Shown here in pieces: positions 24,763 through 37,204 of a stretch of DNA of 64,000 nucleotides (its first letter is position 1; the number at the start of each line of letters is the position of its first letter). A model generated the notes under the pieces. That model did not search any database, had not been told where the DNA came from, and worked only from the letters and a program-made list of their open reading frames with translations. A program made the translations under genes and the position numbers. This DNA comes from Scedosporium boydii (Eukaryota > Ascomycota > Sordariomycetes > Microascales > Microascaceae), in assembly GCA_002221725.1 (NCBI GenBank), contig NJFT01000075.1, positions 103,283 through 167,282 on the forward strand, in the 5' to 3' direction.

Positions 24763-27700
24763 TTTGAAGTGAGTTGGCTGGTGGTAAAAGTGAGAGGCGG
24801 TGAAAGGGAGGGGGGATAATAATAATAATAAAAAAATAAAGAGACTAAGAAGAGGATTATGCGCTAGTAAGAGGCGTATAAGAATATAAAAAGCTGGGCG
24901 CCGAACGCTATCTTGGTCGAAGGTGAAGGCCGATCTAAGAGAGCCAACGCTACCCGGCTGCGCATCTGCTGTGAAGAAAATGTTGGCACTAAGAGCTGCA
25001 GCAACCCCAGCCGCGCTTTTGCCAGACTGCAGGCTAATACTCGGAAGATGCAGCGAGGAAGGTTTTTTTGCGCAAGGCTACTACTACTGAGTGGAATAAA
25101 CCTCGAGACGGTGAGAGGGAAAAGTTCCGAGTGGTTCTAGTCAGGGCAGCAGGGTCTTGAAGGCGGGCGAAAGAGGCAGGCGGCTAGGGCGGAGCGAGAT
25201 TTTAAGTTTCTGGCTGGGTGGACCGAGGCCTGAGGCTTGTGATAATCGAGAAAGCTTGAGGAGGAGTGCACGCTAATCGCAAAAAATTACACTGCTCCAA
25301 CTCCAATGGTTTCGAGTAGTGCGAAATGGGTGCAAATAGACGCAAAACTGGTCAGGCGCGGGTGGATGGAGGGATCAATTGATGACCTCACGGCAAAGGC
25401 AGGTGCAATTGAATGATTTCGGAGGCCGACTGGTTCTGTTGAGACACCACATCTTTAGTGTACACGACACTACTTCGCGGAGACAATGGACGGACACTCG
25501 CAGCTGTGGTGGGGGCGCAGTTGGAGCCTTGGAACGGCACTAAATTTTCTATTGTCGAGCTCCGAGTTCCTTCTAATAGTTACTCGAAGAATTTAGACTT
25601 CAGTTGCTTAGATAGAGACCCTTGAGGCAATTTGAGCGGCTGTTATTAAAAATAGGTGCTCTTAGTCGATTCCATCAAGGTGACTCGATACTTCGTACAT
25701 ATAAAATCATCAATTGCACTCCAGGAAAAACGTCCGCAATCGCAACAAGCATCAAGAAACGAGATTCCATTGAGGGACCAAACAGGGCATCGTCATCTTC
25801 ACATGCGAATGGGTCCAGGGTTGAGCGCGGTACCCAAGAGCGAAGAGAAGTACCGTGGGGTTGTGGAGAATTTGCTCCCACAGTTGCAACGCAAGAAAAA
25901 AAAAATGTTGGGGTATTAATAAACTGCGAAGTGCTCGGTACCTCGCACAATCGATTTGAAGCTTCCGCGATCACAGAATACGAAGTACCGCGGCGACCCG
26001 ATGGGATGGGATTTCATTGCAGCCACTCCTAGAAACAGACCCGGCGTTTGAATTCGTTAAGAACGGCTGCTCTGCGCACCTGTGAGAGTCAAGGTCTTTG
26101 TCTAATAAGCAACACTCGAAACGTTGGCCCGAAAATGAGAATGAAACGAATTCAAATCCTGATGTTGAGAGTTCCCAGGGGCGAGCACACAGGTAAACTA
26201 GAAGGTTGATTCAATCCGAGGTTTAGCAGACTAGTCGCCCAACAGGTTTACTAGCCAGCAACATCTGATGCCTTACCCAGGCCACGCCCACGCCGTATCA
26301 TTGCAAGTCCCTGGTGCCCACGGTGTGGGCCGTACGGAGTAGTGTATAGATGGAAACATGCTGTTCCAATGCCGGGAAGCCAGGAAGGTTCATTATCTTA
26401 TTTCTTATTTTCTCCTCTTCCATCTTATTTCTTATTTTCTCCTCTTCCTTTGGATACAAGTCAAACGTGTTCGGCAATTTCCTCATCATCAGCTCAAGTT
26501 ATCCTAGTTTTCAGAAGCCCAGTATCGCATTCCTTTCTAGTCTGTTATGTAATTGTTTAATACATCAAATTCTTTCGCCATCACGTTTTATGCCGTATGA
26601 CTTTGGCCCCGACGTCATTCCCGCTTAATTGTCTAAGGTAGTGTCTTGCAGAGACACTTGCACGCAAGGGACTTTTATTTGTGTGCTTCTCCATCTTTTC
26701 CACCCGACGCCTACCCAGCTCTTACAGGGGTTTTACAACAGCTTCTTGTAAGAAATGTTCCAGACCATTAACCGCCTCCATTCTTTATAAATATATATAC
26801 ATACATATTTAATGTGTAGGCAAGTTGCACTGACCCGTTTCACCACTCAAACTAAATATACCAGCGAAGGCTCCCCTAAGGCGGGATACTTCACTTTTCG
26901 AGCACTTCGGGGACTTCTTGTAGGCCGGAGAGATGTTTGGATATGCTTGTAAACCGAGACTTAAACTTGAGGAAGAAACAAAGTACTTCTTCCGCCAAGC
27001 TCGGCCTGACTTCTTCTTAAATACCAAACTGTCTCCCTAGGATCTTCCCTTCAGAGATCTCCCCGACTACTCTCCATGTTTAACCTTGGATCCCTTGTTT
27101 CCTCTGGCCTACGGGACTGTTCCGGCTTACCAGATAACTCCCGCTTCCTGGCTCTGTGGTTCTTCTTTTCGCTCCAAGTGTCAGCCCCGAGGTCTGTCCT
27201 CTGGGTCTCCTTACAGCTACTGTTCCTAGACGACGTGAACTAGATAGATGTACCCTGTGTCAACGGCGACATCTACCACAGCATGAATGCCCAAGACAAG
27301 GTGGCCAGTGTAAACTAGCTGCCAATATGAGAGCGACAGCGACAGGCCGCTCTTTAAAAGAGCTATCCTTGTACTAAGTCCGAAAACTTCTCCGAGCTGC
27401 GAAGGAAGTTTCCGAAGCAGGAAGACGCTATCAAATCACTTGAGTGTTCGTCTTTATAGCCCCACACTCAAATAGTACAAACTGGATATCCGTTTTCCTC
27501 TTTGCTATCGATATAAGTTTTCGCATATGATTTCGACATTGACAAATAAGAATGCTCCCGCTTAAAAAAGCACATTTTCCTCGGCAAGCTGGACGTTGGA
27601 ATTCCCCGTTGGGGCGTATCGTAGTGGATGTGCCTGTCGGCGGCGGCCACCTTGTCGTTGTATTCCTTATTCTCAAAGACTGGGGAGGTTTGTTAGCGAA

Positions 27701-28641
27701 AGAATGGAAGACAACTGCTGTGGATCGTGGGCTTAGCCCCGGGGACGGAATCGCAACCGAAGACGTTGTTTGCCCTACGAAGGAAATTACGATTCCACTA
27801 GAGAAGGGCTACGGAGTACTTCGTGTCGCACAGCCGATTCCGCAGTGGGTTTCCCTCGTTCCGGTTTTCAGTGTCGGGATTTTCATCGCACTGATCTGAT
27901 TGATAAGATTGATAACTTTGTTTGGGCATGAGCCCCGGTCGTCGGGTGTGAGCGGATTGGACGACCTGAGATGTCGGTGCGGGCTAGCTCGATTCGCGAC
28001 GGGTGCCCCCCCCTGCATTAGGACGATTATTGATCCTCCTCAGTCCCAAGCTTCTTTCATCGGAAGATAACAGTTCACCGTTCAAGTTTTGTCTTCTGCC
28101 GAAGAAATACTGACGCCGAAGAAGAGCGGTAGGAAATAATAAGTGCCGTTAAGAGGAAAACTCGCGGTGCCTTGTTAATTCGAGCCCCATCTCGGGCTCT
28201 CCCTCACGAGTCGTGTGTGGCAGGACTGGAGAAGATATCGGCATGGAGCGAGCCCAGCCGAATCCCAGTCAGTCCTGGCCTTGGGGGAGTGATGGCACGC
28301 AGCAGGATGGCGCACACTAGACGGGGATGGATCGATTGGTGGCATCGAAAGAAGCAGTCAACCACACACTATTGAAAAGAGGAAATGAGATGATCATTTC
28401 CGTCGGCCGCCGGGAGCACACCTCGTATGGCTTCCAGGAATTATATCACTTGTTCATCTGCCGCTGTTTTCCTGCTGTGATCGTTTCTCACCACAGCACA
28501 CTCGCGGTTCCGTTGTTTTGTCGTTCATTACCTAGCCGCTCATTCAAATCAATCTTGTCTTATACTCGCCTCTCCTTCAACACCGCACCATCTGCTTCGT
28601 AACCTATTGGGCCTTAATACCGCATTTGAATCCAAGAAACA
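24763..28641. other. 3.9-kb gene-free region
   Basis: The first 150 bases include an AATAAT run next to the acyltransferase start. Farther right I see no gene. The segment from about 26300 to 27500 is A/T-rich and has many stops in all frames, so it may be decayed DNA, but I recognise no transposon protein. It holds a perfect 27-bp tandem duplication (26395-26448) and 9-mers of the TACTYCGTA family at 25689, 25979, 26333 and 27810. The last 200 bases are C/T-rich and are probably the promoter of the CFEM-like gene. Confidence 0.5.
26395..26448 (+). repeat. Perfect 27-bp tandem duplication
   Basis: Two identical adjacent copies of a T/C-rich 27-mer (26395-26421 and 26422-26448) lie in gene-free, A/T-rich DNA. 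It looks like replication slippage or a short local duplication, with no sign of a larger element around it. Confidence 0.9.
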
Positions 28642-29711
28642 ATGAAGGCTACCACCTCCATGGCCATGGCTGTCGCTGGCCTCGTCGGCATCGCCTCCAG
28701 GCAAGCTTACATCCCGAACTGCGCTGCATGCCCCCGGCCAATTCCGTCTCGTCCTTTTCGTGACACCTCAGAAGGAACGTCAAGTATACTGACTCGCTCT
28801 GCCCAGGTTCCCGTCCTTGACAAAATCATCGCTGAATACGTCCAGACCTGTACCGAGGCCTACAACTACATCTGCTTCTGCAAGAACCCAGTTGCCCTGT
28901 GGTACTACACCCAGTACGCGGTTACCGACTGCCCGAACGAGACCGACTCTGACGCCGCCGTCGGCTTCATCACTACCTTCTGCAAAGGTAAGTTAGATGC
29001 TTCCCTAGCGCTCTCCGTATTTGAGCTTTCATTAAGAACGTGTTAACCACTTTCTGCCTCTGCAGACATTGGGTATCCCATCACCTTCCCCATCCCCGAT
29101 CCTGTGAGTAGTGATTCTCTCTCCCTTCGCCCACACATGGTAGCGCTCTTCTCGAGACGTTTAACACATTTTGCCTTAGAACGTCGGCGAGCCTACTGTC
29201 GAGCCAACCGCTGAGCCTACCGAGCCGCCTGCGTCATCTACCTCTGATCCTGAGCCCACCGAGCAACCTACCGAACCACCTGCATCGTCTACCTCTGAAC
29301 CCAATCCCACTGAGCAACCCACCGAGGAGCCCAGTGGCACCGCTGGTTCTTCTAGCACTCCTGAGCCCTCCGGCACCGACGCCACCAGCAGCGAGGCCAC
29401 CACCATCGTCACTTCTACCCGCGCCCCTACCTCTAGCCCCACCTGTACTGCTACTCAGACTGGCGGCAGTTACGGTGGGGATTGCACTTGTGATGATGAC
29501 GGGCGGCCCAGCAGCGGTTCTGCCACGGGCACTGGCAAGCCCCAGCCCTCTGCTCCTGTCATCGTCAATGCGGTAAGGACCTCCTGTCTTCTATCCCAGT
29601 GTTAGCCGGCCTTGTAGTATTGACTATAAATAGGGCATCGACAACATCAACAATTACCCCTACTCGCTGGGCCTTGCTGGCGTTCTTGTTGCCGCTGCTG
29701 GGCTCTTCTAA
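28642..29711 (+). CDS. CFEM-like GPI-anchored cell-surface protein
   Basis: Four exons (28642-28987, 29066-29103, 29180-29572, 29634-29711) give 284 residues. A signal peptide (MKATTSMAMAVAGLVGIAS) is followed by a Cys-rich part that resembles CFEM: NCAAC, then QTC-TEAYNYIC-FC, VTDC and TTFC. I count seven cysteines where CFEM has eight; the position usually filled by the sixth (Cys-Val) reads Ala-Val. A Thr/Ser/Pro/Glu-rich stalk follows with repeats such as EPTEQPTEPPASSTS, and the end is a hydrophobic tail (SLGLAGVLVAAAGLF) fitting a GPI-anchor signal. CFEM proteins bind haem or serve in the cell wall and in host interaction; which applies here is unknown. The stretch 28730-28806 contains a branch-site-like TACTGAC and CAG, but splicing it would break the frame. 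Confidence 0.75.
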
Positions 29712-30641
29712 ATCGAATCATCGATTGTCGGTGGCTGCTGTTTGATTATCGGACTGATAGTTTGGCGCTCTATGTGTATATGGGAATGAGAGCTGATGAA
29801 TCGTCGTAAAGGTGATTGGGATTTGGCACTTCTCTGTTTCTCTTGGATTGGTTTAACATGTAGTAGCTATAACGGGAGTTTCGTTGCTCCGTAGTAAACT
29901 ACTCCCCACAACCAAGCATGAAGCGAATCTCCTCCTGCGGCTTTGGCCTATTCTAAGATTTGGTTAATATGCACTCTATTTCTCACGAGTCCCCCGTAAT
30001 GAATTCCAAAAAGGTGCTTTCCCTAACGCCAACTGCATCGCTCCCTAGCTTCGTTTTGAGTCGTTGCTGATAAGGGCCCATCTCAGGATCGGCCCGGGAA
30101 TTTTGCAAGCCCAAGCCGACTTGATCCACACTCTTGCTGATGATGCTGATGGGACATGTCTTTAGTCGCTCTAAGACGAAAACTGCGCTAGGTTTTGGCT
30201 GCGACAAGGGCCCCCCTCAAATGTCTTCTCTGGGCGACCTGGAACAAGGAGAGGAGGGCAGTAGGATGGAACATAAACTCGTCGTCGACAGTCGAGACAG
30301 TCACTCATCTGTGTTGTCTTGTCTGACACTCCAAAAATCGTGAGGAAGATTCTATTAACCTAAAACGCCACTCTTCGTACCCTTGCCCGTTTTTGGGGTG
30401 TTTTTCTCTTCAAACTCGTAGAAAAAAAGATGATGAAAGAAGAGAACCAAGAAAAAAGAAAAAGGGGGGAAAAGAAGAAGGCGATGAGACTACTACTACA
30501 CGTTGCTGCGCCCACGCCTTCCCGAGGACCGCAGCCGAATCGAACGCTGATACACATGCCGGAGACCCCCGTTTGATGACTATAATAGAAAAAAGAAAAG
30601 GACGCCTTTTTGCTTCCCACCCAGAGTACACAATTGGATTC
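29712..30641. other. Convergent intergenic region
   Basis: This space lies between the CFEM-like gene and SEC63, which point toward each other. No gene is supported. It includes a purine-rich run at about 30420-30485. Confidence 0.5.
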
Positions 30642-32987
30642 TTATGACTCGTCCTCGGTGTCAGTGTTGGTATCGCTGGTATCATCGTCCTCCTCGTCGT
30701 CCGTGCCGCTCTCATCGTCGGACTCAGACTCCGCCTTCTTCTTGCCGCTCGATACAGGTTGCCCCCTGAGGGCGTTCATCTGGCCGGCGATGGAATCTAT
30801 GACGGGTTGTTAGCTTTCAATTCCGGGTTTGTAGTAAACGTAGTTTCTTTTCCTCCGTAGATAACGTACCTTCTTCCGGCTCGCTGATCTCATCCTCTGC
30901 TACCATCTCCGCCGCCTTGCTTGCATCCTCGACAACAAGCGTGACCTCTATCTTCGTATCAAGACCAACGTAACTATCGCAGATAAGGTGCATGGCAAAG
31001 GTGTAGTGTCCCGGCTGAGGAGGCGCCGCGAACTGGGCCTTGAAGGTCTGCATATTAAAGGTAGGCTTGCCCTCATCATTGAAAATAGGTTCATCGAATT
31101 GAGAAAACAGGAAAGGCGGTACCGCAATCCTGCCCGATTTGGCATCCGTCAAGAAGACATACCACTTGGGTGAATAGTCCCGCGCAAAGTAAGGCGCAGT
31201 CGCAAGGTTGGGGTTGATCTTCTTATCCTCGACCACTCTCCATTTACCATCGGCTCCCTTGACCTTCTTCTTGCGGCCAGTGATAGCCTCAAGATCATCT
31301 TCCGCCGGGTCGACGTCCTCGAGATCCAACGGGTTGACCTGAGGAATCTTCTCGCTGCCAGGGGGGATTATGCGGCCCTTCACTACCAAGCTAACGAGCG
31401 AAGAAGGCGTAATAAACCGCTCGCCGGGCACCTTAAAGAACGCTTTCGCCACACGGAGATAGGGCATCTCTCGCGCAACATCCATCGCCGTAGCGTATTG
31501 TTGTTCCGTCAGGAGACCCTTTCCGACGACAAGTTGCCGGCGCTGGCTGTCAGGCAAATCCATGAACTGTTGGACGGTAGAATGCACCTTGCTGTCGCCA
31601 TCAACGGCCTTGACAACCTCGGGCGTGAAGAAAGGAAGTTGGAAGAGAGGAGAGGACTTGGGGATCATGGCTTGGATAATATGTTGGTTGGCGAGGTATG
31701 ACCCCACGATAGGGGCAGTATTGCCATAAGCGAGAGAGATGGTGGTAAATGATCGAATGAGACTCTGGGCAATCGGGCCAACCTGGATCTTAGCGCGGTT
31801 TAGAGCGTCGCTGCCGAGATCGATTCGGCCCAAATACGCCCATAGGAGAGCAAGCGCCTTCCTTCTGACGGAGTCGTCGAGCTCTTCCAACTTCGCTTTC
31901 TCCTTGGCTGGGATGACGTTGGCAATTTTGGATTCGAGGGAGGCGAGATCTTTGTCGGCCTTATCCGCGCGGAGAAGATCTTTGTATTCCTTAGCCGTGC
32001 TCAAGGCAGAGACGATACCGCTCTCATCCAGGTCGTCCTTATACTCCCGGAAGAGGTTGTTGGCGCTCTCCATAAGGACGCCTTCTTTCGAAACCCTTTG
32101 AGTGCCGTACCACCAGCTACCAACAAGATACGGCAAAAGGACACCGAGGAGAAGGGCATAGAGGAGGACAACGTATTTGCCGTTGCCGTCGGTTACGATG
32201 AACTTCGGTAGAGCGATGCCGATGCTGAAGCTCTGCTTGCCGTCGGGGTGACCATACTGGATGTAGTTGTTGCGCACTTCCTCATCGGTGAGAGCTTGGT
32301 AGGCCTTGGTGATTTCGACATATCTCGCGTTTAGGATCTCGATGGTCTCGTTCTTGGACACATCCGGCTTGAGCTTGTCGGGATGGAATTTGAGGGAAAG
32401 TTTTCGGTACTTTGACTTGATTTCTTTTTCTGAGGAAGACTGTTGTATGTGTTAGCGATATCCTGATGAAAATTGACAGGGTGCGCCTATGCGCAAAGGC
32501 GACAGGTCTGGGGGAAGTCGTACGTCGGGGATGCCAAGAATATCGTATGGGTTCCAGAGCTTGGGCGTCACCCTCTTTGTGATAATGATGAGATACACCA
32601 TCAGGCCAATCACTGCCCATCCGGCGAGAACGAATATGGCTCGTTTTACTTTGCGCAGCCTGCGTCTTTGCGCGGTGCGCTGACTCTGCACTTCGGCGTT
32701 GCCATGCTTGGCTTCATAGGCGCCCGAAGCCTTTCCGCGATGTGCTGCGGCACCAGCATCTCTCGAGGGAGAAAGAAGGCTCCATGTAAGAGGGACGGTA
32801 ACGAGGGATGTTAAGGTGAGGATGAAGAAGGGAAAGAATTGCCCCTAAATCAGCGGATTGTTAGCACGCACAAGCCAGGAGGAAGCAAACCTGGGAGAGG
32901 CGAACGACAAGCTGTTGACCGAGCCTGAGAGTGGGCAGCGATAATGTTTGAACATACCTCTTCGTCGTAGGAGTACTCTGAGCTCAT
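30642..32987 (-). CDS. SEC63: ER translocon component Sec63
   Basis: Four exons (32987-32958, 32844-32524, 32439-30870, 30796-30642) give 691 residues. The N-terminus MSSEYSYDEEGQFFPFF leads into the first of three membrane segments (about 13-35, 73-95 and 195-218). A lumenal J domain lies between the second and third, with His136-Pro137-Asp138 (the HPD that stimulates Kar2/BiP ATPase). A Brl/Sec63 domain follows (GPIAQSLIRSFTTISLAYG and onward), then a highly acidic cytosolic tail ending TNTDTEDES. In yeast this tail is phosphorylated by CK2 and binds Sec62. Sec63 works with Sec61/62/71/72 in post-translational import into the ER. The first exon is 30 nt. The gene shares a 688-bp divergent promoter with the DUF4484 gene. 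Confidence 0.96.
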
Positions 32988-33675
32988 TTTGAAAACTCAG
33001 AAAAGCCCCGGACACGATTTAGGAGCTGTAAAGAGAAAACGAGGAAAATTGGTGGTGGAGTGGCATAAATACAGATTTGTATTATCACCAGTCCCTGAAA
33101 GTTAACCTTAGAAGTTGCTGTGTTGTAGTAGCCACGCAGCACTTTCCTTAGTGGTAATCTGTCATCAGCTTGTTTAGGCCTCAAGAACTAGGCGAACTTT
33201 TTCTCGCTATTTCCAAATTCCTAGGTTATGTAAGGACACATGTACTTCGTAGTGTCATCATGTTTGAACGGCAACGGTGTTGGTCCAAGCTGAAAGTGGG
33301 TCTGAAACAAGTTGGTCCAGAACTTTTGACTTTGAGCTTTGGTGGGCAGAAAGCGGGACGACGCCCGTGTCAATGGGATTGGAGGGCGTTAGTCAGCTCA
33401 TTGCGACGCTCCAACTGTCGCTGGTGAGCCGACTTCATTGCTCTCATCAAGGGGCATCGAGATATTACCCGCTGGAGTATTCCACTGGAGCCGGGGGTTC
33501 ATTGAACGAACTAGTCCTCATTTGCGACCTCGACAACCTCAAAAGCTTCGAGCAACTCGCCTTTCTTCTGTAATTCTATTTGTACCTGCTGGCTTTTGCC
33601 AGCTACTCGCATCGCGACGCGAAAGCTTGTCTACGACTCTTTGCCGGCGTCTCCTCTTTGTGGAGAGTTGCTAAG
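32988..33675. promoter_or_regulatory. Divergent promoter between SEC63 and the DUF4484 gene
   Basis: The two start codons face away from each other across 688 bases, so both promoters must be here. It carries one TACTTCGTA (33243-33251). No further regulatory element can be named with confidence. Confidence 0.6.
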
Positions 33676-35663
33676 ATGGCACGCACGACGACTGGCCCCT
33701 CGACCGACACCTCGGCGCATACTTCCAACTCTCTCCTCGATCTGCCGCCGATTTCAGCCCTGTTCTTGATTGATTTCGATGTGAAAGCCGGTTATACAAT
33801 TGCATGGAAAAGATCGGTTCCGGGCCTTGAGCTCGAAGGAGTGGTGGAATACAAAAGCCTACCGTCGGGCCTTCACAGCGTCAAGGATGATTTGATATAC
33901 TTCATTCACGAGGCAGGTCATGCCGGAGTCAGCGCCTTTATCAATGTGCCGTGCGATGAGGAGGAAGCTCGCCATGCTCGTATGATTGCTGTCGGCGTGC
34001 TTGTCCCTCTAAGCTTTGGCAGGCTTGGGAGAGCATGGCGGCATGCAGAGGCGCTGAAGGATATGGCTGCGTAAGTAACTTCTCGAAAGATACGCGATGC
34101 GTATACTAACCGTCTATCTATTCTGGCTGCAGTAAGCTCGCCGTTGACCGGAAACGAACAACCATCCTCGAAGCATACTGGGAAAAGTGTAGAGCTAGCG
34201 CCGATACTAAAGCACGCACACACAGGACAGATGAGACCCCGATAACATCTCCTACCGTGCCGCCACATCGCATTCCCTCGAACCGAAGCATGGGACACTC
34301 GAGAAATCGATCAGCCTCCGATGGCGTCATCTTCCAACCCGACCATACGCTCTCTAAATACCACCCGGCCCGCAGTTTGACCGCTCTACTCGACGCTTTC
34401 GGGCCTCTCATCTTCCCAATTCACCGCGCAGCGATGCTCCGTAAACGGATATTGGTTTCATGCCACGCGCCTGTGCATGAAGTCTGTAATTTCGGTATGT
34501 TGATACGAGGAGCCCATCATTCGATGTGAATATGACTAACAAAGATTTAAGTATATGGCCTATCCATACTCTCAAATATACCCCAGTCCTTCGCCAACTT
34601 CTTACCGGAACAGGCGCCTACACATCGGTTGCGACCGCTATTCACGATTGGAGTTCACGATATCCCCTCTTTGGTGGCTTCAAATGCGCGACAACGGCAA
34701 CAGCCCGGCGAAGGTGACGATGATGCTACTCTCAGAGAAGATGATGGATCTTCTGGGTGGATAGCATGCACCACAGATAGCATACTGGCGATGAAGGAAA
34801 CACTCTGGGACGTCCTTATCACGATGCCACCGCCATTCTCTACCAACGCACAAACCAAAGTTTGGCCTACTGTGGAATGTCCTGGTAAGAAACCTGTCAA
34901 GGCCACACAGCGCGATTTGCGACGGTTCCGGGCGCTCAAGGCCGGTTTGGCTCGACTCGGAGCGGTTGCAAGACCGATTAGTTCTCACGGCACAACTCAA
35001 TCACAAGCATCATTCGACATTCGTCCATCGACTAGTGGCACTACGGTAGTCGAGGATGAGTGCGATGAGGCGCTCGATAAGATTGTTCAGCCACCGACCT
35101 GGGCTGAACTTGCTTATGGCGGTTTCATGTGGTGGGCTAGCGCCGGTGAGCAGCATCGTAGTTATGAACACGACGAGGCAGTCCATGATGCCTCCCTTCT
35201 CGCGGACTGGGCTCCACTGCCGGCAACAGGGTCAATAGCCAACCTCCAGTCACCTGGTATCTTGCAAGATCCGATGACTGCCTCTATACCCTCTCTTAAC
35301 CAAGGGCGAGGAGACACGCACGAGGACGGTGGAGCCCGGGTTGAATTGGCAGTCATTGCCTTCTTCCACCGTTTAACAATAGATATCCTCACCGTCATCG
35401 GGGACGCAGTGGAAGCCGATGACACGTCATACACGGCCGATGATTCCGACAACGGTGATGCAGAGGCGCGTCTCTTGGCGCGAGATGAAGATGAGGAGAG
35501 TCGGCCTGTGAGGATCGATAGTACGGCATTTGAGCTTATGGGTCTTGACGTTTGGAACCCATCGGACGCCGAGTTTATACAGGAGATTGCTCGGGTTTAC
35601 TTTGACAGATCTGTGCGCGTTGAAGGGAAGGGAATCGAAGTCTGCGGGCTAAGGGTGTGCTAG
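33676..35663 (+). CDS. DUF4484 / Anr2-LCHN (DENN-type) family protein
   Basis: Three exons (33676-34070, 34133-34494, 34552-35663) give 622 residues. The opening LFLIDFDVKAGYTIAWKRS followed by LEGVVEYKSLPSGLHSV is characteristic of the fungal DUF4484/Anr2 family, related to LCHN/DENND11 and Avl9. The second exon contains KYHPARSLTALLDAFGPLIFPIHRAAML and ILVSCHAPVHEVCNF, the central conserved block. Residues downstream form a long variable linker, then ELAYGGFMWWASAGE and a conserved C-terminal helix region around ARVELAVIAFFHRLTIDILT. DENN-related proteins act on Rab GTPases in vesicle traffic; a direct activity for this branch is not established to my knowledge. Exon phases join cleanly. 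Confident of family, not of biochemical role. Confidence 0.88.
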
Positions 35664-37204
35664 TTGACTTGTACGTTGGCGCATGGCGTTTTTCATTATG
35701 GTTCTTTGGTGGAATATTATTCCTACTTTTCCCTCTGTCGGATCAACGTGTACATATATACGGGTATATATTGTTACCCCACTTAATGCATAACAGCGGA
35801 TGCTTAGCAGCTCGGGCGTTTGGTACAATTGTCCTAGTGCAGGCGCATAGAAAACCCCTTCGTCAGCATAATGGTAGTTGAGGTCTTATCACATGGTCCG
35901 TTCCCTTCTTGCTGGACACCGTTAATACCTCGAACATGGTTCAGTACTAGCTGCCCGAATATTCTTCTGTCCCATGGATGACATCTGATGCTTGGTTCTT
36001 GCACTGGTCTGGATCAGGCAGACTTGGACCTTAGCGTATGAAGTAGAGCAAAGAGGTGTGGGGCTGTGTTGATGTGATTTGATGCGAACGCGTTTCCCCA
36101 ACGCGTCGACTTTCGAATCACTTCCACATCAAGAGCACATCAGTTTACGGAGTAGGCTACTCAATGCGAGATGCATCGGGTATTCGGTGCGCTCTGAGGC
36201 TCCTTGGTGACCTGGGTCTGAACTGGTAGGAGAAACAGTTGGAGGTGAGCTGCGAGATTGTTTGGCAGCAACCAGACGCGTGAAATTTTTCTTTTTCAAA
36301 TTGCGTGTAATGTACCTAAGTAATTGAGTCAAATATTGAACCTTGCCATCAAGAGATTGATGTATTTATTCCTTGCCCGCTCTCATCAACTCCCTACGAA
36401 TCGTCTGGAGTAGATTGGTACTAAAGCAGGAACGGTTAAACATTGAGGCCTCATTGGGCGCTGAATTTGGGAGGTGATGACGGAAAGAATAGGGGGTGGT
36501 TTTGTCATCGGTTCAGTGCTCAAGGACTGCACCCCACTAAAATACCCGCTACAAGGGGGGCACAGCCTCTGAGTGGACAGCGGCATGGGGGACCCGGAAA
36601 GCTAGGGAATTCCGGAGCGCGGTTCAAGCCTGGCTGGTCCTACAAATGCGGGTGCAATATGAGCATTTGCGCTCAGCCCGGAATTCGTCAGGATTCTTCG
36701 TGTTTGCTTGGGTCATTGCCTGCAAATAATATCAAGGTACTTCGTACAAGGGGAAACTGGGAACCGATCCAGGCTCGTACCAGGGAACAGAGACAAAGTC
36801 ATGGCACTGAGACCAAAATCGGCTTCTTACCACACCATTAATTTCTCCCATCAACTTTTCCTATCTTCGAGTTCCACGGCCTGGTTACTGGTTTTGCGAG
36901 GAGAAGTCGAAAATTAACGCGGCAAGACGATTCTCAAATCTCAATCCACTCTTTTAGGCCACTATCGCTCCTTCCTTCCGACCCGGGAACCTGTTCCAAC
37001 ACGTTATATTGTTTGACCCACGCCCACGCCCAGGCCAGCACTCACTCCCCACTGTGCCTTCCGTCCAGGCTCTCTGGAGAAAATATCGTCCTCCCACCGA
37101 GGGACTCACCTCAAGCATAGTTTCTTGTGCGCTCTTTAAGTGATGTACCCGGTTTCTCACAGCTCATACCTCGATTCGACTGCCTAGAGAATATCGACAC
37201 GACA
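35664..37204. other. Intergenic region upstream of the gelsolin-type gene
   Basis: No gene is supported. One TACGGAGTA (36146-36154) and one TACTTCGTA (36738-36746) occur here. The last 300 bases are C/T-rich and are probably the promoter and leader of the next gene. Confidence 0.5.

Noticed and set aside
26809..27377. Possible transposon protein relic
   Set aside because: Short basic frames such as one with CTLCQRRHLPQHEC look zinc-knuckle-like at first, but spacing does not match CCHC and no neighbouring reverse transcriptase or integrase motif is visible.
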